Shown one piece after another: positions 8,261 to 16,708 of a DNA stretch of 64,000 nt; positions within the stretch are counted from its first letter, which is position 1, and each line of letters opens with the position of its first letter. Source of the DNA: Metabacillus idriensis (GTDB lineage: Bacteria; Bacillota; Bacilli; Bacillales; Bacillaceae); assembly GCF_009674765.1 (NCBI RefSeq), contig NZ_WKKF01000001.1, positions 186,001-250,000 on the forward strand. Reading direction: 5' to 3'. The notes under the pieces were generated by a model, which saw nothing but the letters and a program-made list of their open reading frames with translations, was not told the origin of the DNA and did no database searches. Both the position numbers and the translations under genes were made by a program.

Positions 8261-10537
8261 TTAGCTCGCGCAAGATTCACAATCTTCTATGGCACTTGAA
8301 GTAGACCTCACATAATAAGTGGTCTTTAAGCCGGCTTTCCAGGCTGACAGGTGCAGGTTCAGCAATTCTTTCGCTTTTATTGTGTTATGCACATAAAAGT
8401 TAAACGAAATGGATTGATCAATGTGCTTTTGTCTTGCGGCATTTTGCCTGATGCTCCACATCTGATCAATGAAATAAGCCGACTTATAATACCATGTGGT
8501 TTCCGGATTTAAATCAGGAGCAGTAACAGGTATTTTATAATCCTTTTTCTCTTCAGAGTACATTTTTTGGAAAATCGGATCGATGCTTGCTGTACTGCCT
8601 GCCAGAATGGAGGTGGAAGCATTAGGCGCCACCGCCATTAAGTAGCCGTTGCGAAGCCCCTTTTCCATGACTTGCTGTTTTAATTCATCCCATGGTAAAT
8701 GTCCTGATGTGTAATTTCTGCTTTCGAAATACTCTCCGGTATGCCATTTTGATCCTTCAAACACTGGGTAGGCTCCTTTTTCAGCAGCAAGCTTCATGCT
8801 TGCCTGGATCGTGTAAAAGGCAATCTCTTCATATAATTTGTCAGCATACTGTACAGCTTCTTCGTCTTCCCATTTCAGGCGTTTTAAAGCAAGCAGGTGA
8901 TGCCAGCCGAATGTTCCAAGACCGACTGCACGGTATTTCTGATTGGTGAGTTTAGCCTGCACCACAGGTATGTCATTCAAATCGATCACGTTATCCAGCA
9001 TTCTGACCTGAATGGCAATAAGGCGCTCAAGCACTTCATCACCGGCAGCTCTTGCCAGATTAATAGATGACAGATTGCAGACAACAAAGTCCCCCGGAGT
9101 TTTAACGGTGATGATTTTGCCGTCTTCTGTATATTGTTCATCCATCGTCGTAGCGCTCTGGTTTTGAGTGATCTCTGTACATAAATTGCTGCAATAGACC
9201 ATGCCTTTATGAGAATTCGGATTGCTGCGGTTCACTTCATCACGATAGAACATGAAGGGGGTGCCTGATTCCAGCTGGCCTTTCATGATGCCTTTCATAA
9301 TTTCAATCGCAGGTACGGTTTGTCTAGTCAGATCCGGATGATTGACGCACTCCCAATATTTATCGCGGAATGAGCCGAAGCCCTTTCCTTCGTCGTAAAA
9401 ATCCTCTAAGGAGTACCCCATCATTTTACGGACTTCATGCGGATCAAATAAATGCCAGTCACCGCGGTTTTCCGCCTGTTCCATAAATAGATCAGGCAAG
9501 CAGACGCCTGTAAATAGATCATGAGTTCTTAAGCGCTCATCGCCATTATTCAGTTTAGAATCCAGGAATGAAAAGATATCCTTATGCCACACATCCAGAT
9601 AGACGGCGATGGCTCCTTTTCTTTGGCCAAGCTGATCTACACTCACTGCTGTATTGTTCAGCTGCTTCATCCACGGGATCACACCGGATGAGACTCCTTT
9701 AAAGCCTTTAATGTCACTGCCGCGGCTGCGGATTTTGCCTAAATAAACCCCGATGCCTCCGCCAGATTTTGAAAGATTTGCAATATCTGTATTGCTGTCA
9801 AAGATGCCTTGCAGACTATCATCAACAGTATCTATAAAACAGCTCGACAGCTGGCCCACAGGCTTCCCTGCATTTGATAATGTCGGAGTAGCAACGGTCA
9901 TATAAAGATTGCTGAGTGCCCAGTAAGCTTCTTTTACAAGCTGAAGGCGATGCTCTGTTTTTTCATTGGCCATAAGCGTCATGGCAATGACAAGATAACG
10001 TTCCTGCGGCAGTTCAAATGTTTTTTTATCAAAATCTCTTGCTAAATAGCGGTCCGACAAGGTGCGGAGTCCAATGTATGTAAACAGCTTGTCTTTTTCC
10101 GGCTGAATGATTGATGAAAGGCTTTCTATTTCTTCTTCTGAATATGCGTTCAGCAAATGCGGACTGTATATGCCCTTATCAGTCAGTGTTTTAAGTAAGT
10201 TCAGAAACGAATCATATCCATTTGGCTGATTGCGGTTGAACGCAGCTTCCTTATATAGCTTTCTTAGATAAATGCGTGCACAAAAGTAAGTCCATTGAGG
10301 TTCAAGCTCACTAATATTGGAGAGGCCTTCGAGAATAAGGAGATTGGAGATTTGGGATGTTGTATATTCACTGCGGCCTTCAATGCTTTGTACGATTCTT
10401 GTGCTGTAAGCATCCATGTCAAGCTCTTTGAAGCCGTGTCCGATTTCATCTATGAAGTCTCTTATCCGTTTTTCTGAAAATGGGGCTTTTTCAAGTGTCA
10501 GTTCATTAAAAATAATTGTTGCCATTTTGGTTGCCAT
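8261..10537 (-). CDS. nrdA: Ribonucleoside-diphosphate reductase, alpha (catalytic) subunit
   Basis: The 758-residue large subunit reduces ribonucleoside diphosphates to deoxyribonucleotides. Using the ATG at 10537 (AGGAGG just upstream), the catalytic residues are Cys233 (SSCF), Asn451, Cys453 and Glu455 (NLCTE) and Cys487 (VVCNLSS). The redox relay pair is Cys753 and Cys756 near the C-terminus (DCESC). Residues from about 40 to 100 resemble an ATP-cone. The frame stays open upstream to 10636, but that stretch overlaps the riboswitch terminator and is not coding. It forms an operon with the beta subunit under a cobalamin riboswitch. Confidence 0.93.
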   Translation of the reverse strand: MATKMATIIFNELTLEKAPFSEKRIRDFIDEIGHGFKELDMDAYSTRIVQSIEGRSEYTTSQISNLLILEGLSNISELEPQWTYFCARIYLRKLYKEAAFNRNQPNGYDSFLNLLKTLTDKGIYSPHLLNAYSEEEIESLSSIIQPEKDKLFTYIGLRTLSDRYLARDFDKKTFELPQERYLVIAMTLMANEKTEHRLQLVKEAYWALSNLYMTVATPTLSNAGKPVGQLSSCFIDTVDDSLQGIFDSNTDIANLSKSGGGIGVYLGKIRSRGSDIKGFKGVSSGVIPWMKQLNNTAVSVDQLGQRKGAIAVYLDVWHKDIFSFLDSKLNNGDERLRTHDLFTGVCLPDLFMEQAENRGDWHLFDPHEVRKMMGYSLEDFYDEGKGFGSFRDKYWECVNHPDLTRQTVPAIEIMKGIMKGQLESGTPFMFYRDEVNRSNPNSHKGMVYCSNLCTEITQNQSATTMDEQYTEDGKIITVKTPGDFVVCNLSSINLARAAGDEVLERLIAIQVRMLDNVIDLNDIPVVQAKLTNQKYRAVGLGTFGWHHLLALKRLKWEDEEAVQYADKLYEEIAFYTIQASMKLAAEKGAYPVFEGSKWHTGEYFESRNYTSGHLPWDELKQQVMEKGLRNGYLMAVAPNASTSILAGSTASIDPIFQKMYSEEKKDYKIPVTAPDLNPETTWYYKSAYFIDQMWSIRQNAARQKHIDQSISFNFYVHNTIKAKELLNLHLSAWKAGLKTTYYVRSTSSAIEDCESCAS

Positions 10538-10617
10538 TTGACATCCTCCTAAAAAATAATAAAGCGCAAAGACTTTAGTCAGCTCTTGGTAGTGATCGGG
10601 GAGCTGAATGTTTACGC

Positions 10618-10650
10618 CTAAAAAAAATCCGCTCATGGGATCATGAGCGG
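10618..10650 (-). terminator. Expression-platform terminator of the cobalamin riboswitch
   Basis: CCGCTCATG and CATGAGCGG form a perfect nine-base stem with a four-base loop. On the minus strand ATTTTTTTT follows. It lies between the riboswitch aptamer and the RNR alpha start, so transcription would stop here when the ligand is bound. Confidence 0.88.
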
Positions 10651-10745
10651 ATCAAACGATAGAATAAAAGGATACAAGCAGTCCTGTTATTAACCATCGT
10701 TTCATCTCCTCAGTCCCCGAAGAATTCGAAACTATCGCAATCAAA

Positions 10746-10898
10746 TGGCAGGTCTCCTGACTTGTGATCATTCTGCGCTGAGTCCTTCCCATACTTCAAT
10801 CTCGTACAGTGGTATTCCCAGTTCGTCACACTTACAGTTGCGGGGACAGTTCCGGATTTGCACCGGATTCCCTTTTAAGCCAATAAATTGGCACCTTT
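10746..10898 (-). promoter_or_regulatory. Cobalamin (B12) riboswitch upstream of the RNR operon
   Basis: Read on the minus strand, the element has the conserved blocks in order: GGTGCC near the 5' end, the TTAAAAGGGAA block, CCGGTGCAAATCCGG, the CCCCGCAACTGTAAG core, the CCACTG box, and the closing AGTCAGGAGACCTGCC. These are family hallmarks of AdoCbl-type aptamers. It sits about 210 bases ahead of the RNR alpha gene, with a terminator in between. By analogy with other B12-controlled class I RNRs, cobalamin would shut off this operon when a B12-dependent class II enzyme can take over (inference). Confidence 0.95.
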
Positions 10899-11160
10899 GC
10901 TTGCTGTTGTTTTTTCAATATGTAGTATTGTGATTTTGGTTTTTTGTCAATATGTTGTGTTTTTAGTTAATTTCATCATAATGGACAGGAAAATAAATTT
11001 CAACTGAAATCTGTAAAAAAATCAAATAAAAAGATGAAACATTTTACAGACCAGCGTGTTTCATCATAACATAGAGAGAGGAAGTTTTTCATTCAATCTC
11101 TTGTAATAAAATCGATTTATTTCAGAAAACAGCCTTCAATCTAACCAAAGGAGCCTTCAT

Positions 11161-12015
11161 ATGTACATACTTTTAAACGGTGAATTTAAGCAGAAAAACG
11201 AAGTATCCATTGATTTTGAAGATAGAGGATATCAATTTGGGGATGGCGTGTACGAGGTAATCAGAGTATATAATGGCTCATATTTTGCGATGAAAGAGCA
11301 CATGGAGCGATTTGTCAGAAGTGCAAAAGAGATTAAGATTGTGCTTATGCATTCAGCAGAAGAATTAACAGGGATGCTGAATGAACTCATCCAGAAAAAT
11401 CAAGTGCATGATGGTGCCGTTTATATGCAAGTCACACGCGGGGTCACAGGAAGGAAGCATCTTTTTCCGGGAAAAGACGTCACTCCTCAGATAGTAGCCT
11501 ATCCAATTCCTTGCTCAAAGCCTGTTAAAGAGCAGGAAAAAGGCATTAAGCTGTATCTTATGGAAGATATCCGCTGGCTGAGATGTGATATCAAAAGCCT
11601 GAATTTGCTTGGGAATGTTCTCGCCAAACAGGAGGCTTACGAAAATAAAGCATACGAGGCTCTGCTTCATCGCGGTGAGCATATAACGGAGGGGTCTTCG
11701 TCTAATTTTTACGGTGTAAAGAATGGGACCATTTATACACACCCTGCGAATCATTTGATTTTAAATGGTGTAACTCGCATGAAAGTGGCTGATCTTTGCA
11801 GAAAAAACGGGTTAACGCTGGCAGAAGAGATGTTGAAAGTAGACGGCCTCAAAACACTTGATGAAGCGTTTATTACTTCTACGACAAGTGAGGTCATACC
11901 TGTCACGGAGATTGATTCCATGAAGGTTGGGAAAGGGGTGCCCGGACCAGTTACGAGAGAGCTTCAGCGGTTGTTTGAAGAAATGATTCACAACGAAGAA
12001 AAGGTTATTGGATAA
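11161..12015 (+). CDS. dat: D-amino-acid aminotransferase
   Basis: The 284-residue fold-type IV PLP enzyme interconverts D-alanine plus 2-oxoglutarate with pyruvate plus D-glutamate, feeding cell-wall precursors. The PLP-binding lysine is Lys145 (CDIKSLNLL), the same number as in the Bacillus enzyme. Other family signatures include DRGYQFGDGVYEV near residue 21 and the phosphate-binding GVTR/STTSE regions. An AAGGAG site precedes the ATG. It converges on nhaC, matching the yheM-yheL neighbourhood of B. subtilis. Confidence 0.93.
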   Translation: MYILLNGEFKQKNEVSIDFEDRGYQFGDGVYEVIRVYNGSYFAMKEHMERFVRSAKEIKIVLMHSAEELTGMLNELIQKNQVHDGAVYMQVTRGVTGRKHLFPGKDVTPQIVAYPIPCSKPVKEQEKGIKLYLMEDIRWLRCDIKSLNLLGNVLAKQEAYENKAYEALLHRGEHITEGSSSNFYGVKNGTIYTHPANHLILNGVTRMKVADLCRKNGLTLAEEMLKVDGLKTLDEAFITSTTSEVIPVTEIDSMKVGKGVPGPVTRELQRLFEEMIHNEEKVIG

Positions 12016-12034
12016 GGTACATGTATCAAAACAA

Positions 12035-12429
12035 GAAGAGAGACTGGGACGTAACGATCATCTCCTGAATGAAAGCCGAACATTGAATAGTGCGAAAACC
12101 ATTAAAAGAAAGAGCAATTTTCGCATAAATTGTTGTTTTTCATGATAAATAATGTCCGTTCCTTGCAGCGAGAGGAACTTGCTTTCCGCGGTCCGGCTGG
12201 GAGCCTCCTCGGCGTTGCCTGTGGGGTCTCCCATTTTGCTCTATTTCCCGCAGGAGTCAAGTTTATCCGCTGCAATCCACTTAAGGTTTCTAACATTTAG
12301 TACTGTAGCAACAATATTTATGAAAAGAGCCAAAGAAAAAAATCCGAACTAAAACGAAATTCAAGTTGGAATTTCACATAATAATTCGGATTTTTCTTTG
12401 GCTGAAAACCATTTGTCCCAGCCTCTTCC
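12035..12429. repeat. Composite inverted-repeat element between dat and nhaC
   Basis: The interval between the two convergent genes is bounded by imperfect inverted copies of AAGAGGCTGGGAC (12035-12050 and 12415-12429). A second inverted pair, AGCCAAAGAAAAA...CCGAA at 12328-12348 and its complement at 12385-12403, encloses a small GAAATTC/GAATTTC hairpin. The left part holds a MITE-like element. The long stem near 12330-12405 can serve as a terminator for both genes. No gene is seen here. Confidence 0.7.
12112..12330 (+). mobile_element. MITE-like element, copy 1 (about 219 bp)
   Basis: The left end (GAGCAATTTTCGCATAAATT, continuing to 12140) and the right end (12305-12330) are inverted copies of each other. 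The same end sequences bound copies at 37464-37601 and 61149-61306. The interior carries a GC-rich block, CTTTCCGCGGTCCGGCTGGG and CCCGCAGGAGTCAAGT, of a type I know to be dispersed in Bacillaceae intergenic DNA. It has no coding capacity for a transposase. Confidence 0.65.
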
Positions 12430-13821
12430 TTATGCAGCTAATTGCTCCGCAGGCTTCTTTCTCCCTGGCAAAAAACTAAATAAAACACTGAATAAAGGAG
12501 ACAAGTAGAGGAAGAAAGCGAATGGAAGGTACGCTATCACGTCAACACCAAGTGTCTGGGCGAAAAAGGCTCCGCTTACTCCCCATGGAATTAATGGATT
12601 GATGAGTGTACCCCCATCCTCCAAGGATCTTGATAAATATTTCTTATCAATGTTCATTTTTTCATAGGCATCTTTGAACGATTGACCAGGAATTAATATC
12701 GAAAGGTATTGCTCGCCTGTCACCAAATTTACTCCTATAGAAGAAGAAACCGTTGCAAGAATCAACTGTCCTTTGACTTTGATCCGCATGATCAGTCCTT
12801 TTAGAAGGGTTTGAATCAGCTGCAATGTATCCATTAATCCTCCTAAAGCAAAAGCAATCATGATTAATGAAATCGACCACATCATCGATTGAAGTCCGCC
12901 GCGGTTCAGCATTTTCTGAACCGTTTCCTGTTCAATCTCAAAAGCTGTGCCATTTTGCAGGACATTCAAAAACTGTGCAAAAGAAGCGCCGTCCTGAAGC
13001 AGGATTCCTGTAGCGCCTGCTGTCACAATCCCGGCAGCAAGAGCGGGGATTACGGGAATTCTTGTGATGGCAAGGGCAATCACAATCAGAGGAGAAATTA
13101 ACGTCCAGCCGCTAATCTGTACATGCTGTTCCATGACAGAGATAATTTCCTGAATATTTTCAAGTGTTGCATCGTTTACCGTTAAAGTCGTCCCCAAGTA
13201 CCAAAAAAGGAATGCCGTAATTAAGAAGGCAGGGATAGTTGTATTCGACATATGCTTAATATGTGTGAAAATATTTACGGATGCTACTCCTGATGCAAAG
13301 TTAGTCGTATCAGACATCGGAGACATCTTATCTCCAAAACATGCACCGCAAATAACAGCTCCTGCAGCCCACTGGGCCGGAACACCTGCTGCAATCGCAA
13401 CTCCCATAAGAGCCACTCCAACTGTACTCACTGTTGTGAAACTGCTTCCCACTAAAGAAGAAATGATCGTACAGCAAATCAGTGTAAGAATGAGAAGTGA
13501 ACCTGGGTCGATAAGATTCAATGCAGCTATCATCACAGTAGGAATGGTGCCGCTGAACATCCACGCACCGATCAGAATACCGATTAATGCAAGGATAATG
13601 ATAGGCTGAACGCCATTTTGGATTCCTTTTACTAACCCGGCTTCAATCTCTTTCCATGAATATTTATAAATAAAAGCAACTCCGCTTAATAAAACGAGAC
13701 ACAGCATCAGCGGCAGGTGCGGTTCTGTTTTTAAGTAAAATAGACTGATAAAGATGATGACAATCATCGATAGGAAAATCATGACTGCAGCTCCAAATGG
13801 AACGGTTTTGAAATGGTTCAT
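12430..13821 (-). CDS. nhaC: Na+/H+ antiporter NhaC
   Basis: The 463-residue membrane protein of the NhaC family exchanges sodium for protons and supports pH and salt tolerance. About a dozen hydrophobic segments cover the whole length; family-typical stretches include GACFGDKMSPMSDTTNFA near residue 190 and GVNLVTGEQYLSI in the second half. The frame is open from 13872, but the ATG at 13821 follows AAGGAAGG, and the region before it forms the promoter-proximal palindrome. It neighbours dat and a universal stress protein as in the B. subtilis yheM-yheL-yheK (dat-nhaC-nhaX) order. Confidence 0.92.
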   Translation of the reverse strand: MNHFKTVPFGAAVMIFLSMIVIIFISLFYLKTEPHLPLMLCLVLLSGVAFIYKYSWKEIEAGLVKGIQNGVQPIIILALIGILIGAWMFSGTIPTVMIAALNLIDPGSLLILTLICCTIISSLVGSSFTTVSTVGVALMGVAIAAGVPAQWAAGAVICGACFGDKMSPMSDTTNFASGVASVNIFTHIKHMSNTTIPAFLITAFLFWYLGTTLTVNDATLENIQEIISVMEQHVQISGWTLISPLIVIALAITRIPVIPALAAGIVTAGATGILLQDGASFAQFLNVLQNGTAFEIEQETVQKMLNRGGLQSMMWSISLIMIAFALGGLMDTLQLIQTLLKGLIMRIKVKGQLILATVSSSIGVNLVTGEQYLSILIPGQSFKDAYEKMNIDKKYLSRSLEDGGTLINPLIPWGVSGAFFAQTLGVDVIAYLPFAFFLYLSPLFSVLFSFLPGRKKPAEQLAA

Positions 13822-13853
13822 AACTTGTAATTCCTTCCTTTTATACTTGAACG

Positions 13854-13877
13854 CTTTTATGCTTTTGTGCATAAAAG
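13854..13877 (-). promoter_or_regulatory. Perfect palindrome at the nhaC transcription start
   Basis: CTTTTATGC and GCATAAAAG form a perfect nine-base inverted repeat with a six-base centre. It starts two bases after the -10 element, so it covers the expected transcription start. It could be a repressor operator or a 5' RNA hairpin. Confidence 0.6.
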
Positions 13878-13878
13878 T

Positions 13879-13906
13879 ATTATATCAATCTATTAACTTA
13901 TGTCAA
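13879..13906 (-). promoter_or_regulatory. Sigma-A promoter of nhaC
   Basis: TTGACA (13901-13906) and TATAAT (13879-13884), both perfect consensus hexamers on the minus strand, are separated by 16 bases. Confidence 0.75.
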
Positions 13907-14075
13907 CTGGAGAAATTAGTAAGCATATAGTCCCCTGTTCAATCAGATATCTCTTTTACATGGCCTAATATGGTCTTTTACTTGCGGGAACGGGACAAAT
14001 ACTTGTCAGCCTGAAAGAAACACTGTCTTTTTTTCATATATCTCCTAACTAAAGAGGTACAACAGTCAAATAAAA

Positions 14076-14112
14076 AGAAGAGCAGGCATTAACTGGCCTG
14101 CTCTTCTTTTTT
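14076..14112 (-). terminator. Terminator overlapping the end of the 93-aa gene
   Basis: AAGAAGAGCAGGC and GCCTGCTCTTCTT form a long stem whose loop holds the stop codon of the gene ending at 14089. On the minus strand, T residues follow. Confidence 0.75.
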
Positions 14113-14370
14113 GTATATATACAATGTATGATCCTCGCCATAGTGAAATTGGATGTTGTGGCCATTCCCATTTAACACAGGAATAAGCGTGCTGTGATAC
14201 TCTTCTTCATGCACATCTCTAAAATGAAGCTTTAACGCTTTGTTAGTTATAGAAAAATTGCCGCTTACATTTTCGGACGACTGCGTATCTTCAATATAAG
14301 CACGAAGAAGGTTTGGATTAAGGATAAAGTATTCATGAATATCATATAAAACAGTATTTAAATTACTCAT
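14089..14370 (-). CDS. Hypothetical protein, 93 aa
   Basis: This is a soluble, His- and Glu-rich protein without signal peptide or cysteine. The ATG is preceded by AGGAGGT at a workable distance. It is a single-gene unit closed by its own terminator. I do not recognise the family. It lies between nhaC and hemAT, outside the gene order shared with B. subtilis. Confidence 0.6.
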   Translation of the reverse strand: MSNLNTVLYDIHEYFILNPNLLRAYIEDTQSSENVSGNFSITNKALKLHFRDVHEEEYHSTLIPVLNGNGHNIQFHYGEDHTLYIYKKEEQAS

Positions 14371-14476
14371 ATGCTGCTGTACCTCCTGAATATAGATAAT
14401 TTATTTATATCCATAATAGAAGGGTGGCATACAGCTCATTTATTGGTATTTTCTGAAAAGGTTATTTGTTCGTGCA

Positions 14477-14563
14477 TAAACCTGAAAAAGATGAATTAAT
14501 CAAAAAAACGAATGCAGGAATGCATTCGTATAAAAGGTTATTTTGCAATCAGTACTGAAATGG
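14477..14563. repeat. Direct repeat left of hemAT (copy of the 3' end of the stress-protein gene)
   Basis: This 87-bp stretch is nearly the same as 15927-16015. It includes ATAAACCTGAAAAAGAT, a CGAATGC hairpin terminator, and a non-coding copy of the last codons of the universal stress protein gene (AGGTTATTTTGCAAT, then AGTACTGAAATGG). It therefore flanks hemAT with two same-direction copies. Confidence 0.85.
14502..14529 (-). terminator. Terminator of hemAT
   Basis: CGAATGCA and TGCATTCG form a stem followed on the minus strand by seven T. It lies about 50 bases past the hemAT stop, inside the direct repeat. Confidence 0.85.
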
Positions 14564-14578
14564 TAATAGCGGCTCTGT

Positions 14579-15880
14579 TTAAATATTCCTTGAAAGCAGT
14601 CTGAGGCTTTCGGCAGTATCATTGATTTGAGAGATGGAAGATGTCAATTCACCGATAACTGCGGTAAAGTTAGTTAATTCCTTCTTGGTTTTTTCACTTT
14701 GATTTTTATTGTTATTCATAAGATGAACGACAGAATTAAAAAATTCGTTCATATTATTTGCCTGCTCTGCACCTTTTGAAGTAAGGCGTGCCACCTCATT
14801 TACAGAGCCGGCAATGCTGTCTATTTGAGAGTGAATCTCTGAAATTAAACTTGATACACCCTGGACCGAATTTTTTGTTTCCTCTGCAAGCTTTCGCACT
14901 TCACTTGCTACGACAGCAAACCCTTTACCGTATTCTCCTGCACGCGCAGATTCTATAGCTGCATTTAATGCAAGAAGATTTGTTTGATCTGCTATTGATG
15001 TAACAATTGCTACGACTTGATTTATCTTTTCAGATGTATTCTCTAAGGCTTTCATTTTAATCGAGATATTTTCAGTGCTTGTCTCGATGAAGGTCATCAG
15101 TTCATGTTGTTTTTCAAGGTCTTTTTTGCCATAAGATGCTTCTGTTTCTGCTGAAGAAGCCACTTCAAAGCTTCCACTTGCAAACAAGGAGATTTCTTTG
15201 GATTGAGCATTGATTTCCTGAACTGAGGCATTTGTGTTTTCGGTGATGCCAGAAAGCATTTGGGCTGTTTCGCTGAGCTCGATTCGGATTGCCTCCTTTT
15301 CTCTCTCTGCTTTCATACGGATTTCCCCATATTCTTTGTCATATGCTTCAAGAACAAGCTGCTGTTCAAAACTGATCATTTTGCTGATGGCTTGAACAAT
15401 CAACATTAAATCTTCACTGTTTTCAGCTTTCAAACCGGCACAATCTATCAGTGATTTTGATAAAGTCTGCAGGGCAGACATATACCATTTTGCTTCAAGA
15501 CCGATTTTGACGTGAATATGGGCTATACGCTGAATGCTTTCAACTCTGTTCTTGTCCAGAATACCCCTGAACATTGAACTAATATGGATCTTCAGCGTTT
15601 CCTTCAATTTATCAATTGAGCTGTAGCGATTAATGATTTGAATCAAACTTTTTTCTAATGAAATGACCCGGTAAAAGTCTTCAACTATTTCAGAAATGTT
15701 TTGGTCTATTAGTGGTTTTAATACAAATAAAATACCTAAATCCTTCTCCGTAAGAGAAATCATCTCTATCTGTTTTGTTAAATCAGCACTATATGATACA
15801 TCAAGCTTTGTATTCTCTTTACTGATATTATTTAAAAAAATACGATTATTTATCTCTTTTTTGCGTTTGAACAGTCCCAT
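14579..15880 (-). CDS. hemAT: Heme-based aerotactic transducer HemAT
   Basis: The 433-residue soluble chemoreceptor binds O2 through an N-terminal globin domain and signals to CheA/CheW. The globin domain covers residues 35-175 with the proximal His123 ([11 protein letters not shown]) and Tyr70 (DFYRV) at the same numbers as in B. subtilis HemAT. The methyl-accepting signalling domain covers about 200-433, with the conserved hairpin [20 protein letters not shown]. No membrane segment is present. AAGGAG precedes the ATG. It lies between two copies of an 87-bp direct repeat and is not part of the B. subtilis gene order at this locus. Confidence 0.95.
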   Translation of the reverse strand: MGLFKRKKEINNRIFLNNISKENTKLDVSYSADLTKQIEMISLTEKDLGILFVLKPLIDQNISEIVEDFYRVISLEKSLIQIINRYSSIDKLKETLKIHISSMFRGILDKNRVESIQRIAHIHVKIGLEAKWYMSALQTLSKSLIDCAGLKAENSEDLMLIVQAISKMISFEQQLVLEAYDKEYGEIRMKAEREKEAIRIELSETAQMLSGITENTNASVQEINAQSKEISLFASGSFEVASSAETEASYGKKDLEKQHELMTFIETSTENISIKMKALENTSEKINQVVAIVTSIADQTNLLALNAAIESARAGEYGKGFAVVASEVRKLAEETKNSVQGVSSLISEIHSQIDSIAGSVNEVARLTSKGAEQANNMNEFFNSVVHLMNNNKNQSEKTKKELTNFTAVIGELTSSISQINDTAESLRLLSRNI

Positions 15881-15926
15881 TATAAGGCTCCTTTTAGATT
15901 GATATCGACTCTTGTTTTATTATCGG

Positions 15927-16015
15927 ATAAACCTGAAAAAGATTAATGAGAACAAAAAAAAACGAATGCAAGAGCATTCGTCTAAAAGGTTATTTTGCAA
16001 TAAGTACTGAAATGG
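15927..16015. repeat. Direct repeat right of hemAT (original copy)
   Basis: This matches 14477-14563 closely. Here the sequence is functional: it contains the stop codon and last codons of the universal stress protein gene and its terminator. Confidence 0.85.
15954..15980 (-). terminator. Terminator of the universal stress protein gene
   Basis: CGAATGC and GCATTCG form a stem with a four-base loop, followed on the minus strand by nine T. Confidence 0.88.
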
Positions 16016-16517
16016 CTGAGTTATGGGACACTTTATCGCTTACTCCGCCAAACAGCAATTTTTTCAGGCCGCCTGAATCTCTGCTGCCCATTACGATTAA
16101 ATCGGCATTTTTTTCTTCTGCATATTTCAAGATCGCATCCGAGGGAGAGCCTGATAAGATTTCAACCTCTCCAATCGCCTGATTCTCATCCATTTTCATT
16201 CTAATTCTTGAAACAATTTCATCTGCGTTATCAAAGTAATCATGCTGAGTATGAGTTTGATCAAGCTCCTGAGAAGGAGGAGGCGCAACCGGGTAGTTTT
16301 GAAGATTGTCTGTCAAATAGCCATTAGCAGGAGCACTCGGAATAACAGGCTGAACTCCTTTGGTGTGCATCGCGTGTTCTTCCTGGAAAACGTGCACGAC
16401 TGTCAGCTTAGATTCTAATTGTTTGCTCAGATCAATTCCTGTTTTTAAAGCTGCCTGACTTTCATCAAGTCCATCATAGGCAACGACTATATGTTTAAAC
16501 GTATTCATCTTAATCAT
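15990..16517 (-). CDS. Universal stress protein (UspA family, NhaX-like)
   Basis: The 175-residue cytoplasmic protein has the Usp fold: an N-terminal strand HIVVAYDGLDESQAAL and the C-terminal ATP-binding pattern VMGSRDSGGLKKLLFGGVSDKV (Gly-x2-Gly-x9-Gly-Ser/Thr type). A long loop at about residues 50-95, rich in Pro and His, separates them. The position beside nhaC and dat corresponds to nhaX in B. subtilis. The start may be 16517 or the ATG at 16508; the GAGAGGAT site is very close to the first and better spaced for the second. Confidence 0.85.
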   Translation of the reverse strand: MIKMNTFKHIVVAYDGLDESQAALKTGIDLSKQLESKLTVVHVFQEEHAMHTKGVQPVIPSAPANGYLTDNLQNYPVAPPPSQELDQTHTQHDYFDNADEIVSRIRMKMDENQAIGEVEILSGSPSDAILKYAEEKNADLIVMGSRDSGGLKKLLFGGVSDKVSHNSAISVLIAK

Positions 16518-16708
16518 ATCCTCTCTAGGGAAAATGTGTTTATAAATAGTTACCCTTTTTCAGAAAAAATAATCAATTCGCTTAAAGAAATCGATTACAT
16601 AAAGATTTTTGGATTTGACAGCCACATATTTTCCAAAATAGGCGTACACCTTTGATAATTAGGGTAATAAGTAGAAGCACTAATTTTTCTAATTTCAGGG
16701 GGTTACTA

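Noticed and set aside
10538-10636. N-terminal extension of the RNR alpha subunit
   Set aside because: It would run through the riboswitch terminator; AGGAGG marks the ATG at 10537.
12152-12352. Short frames inside the MITE-like element
   Set aside because: They follow the GC-rich repeat and differ between copies; no ribosome site or protein pattern is present.
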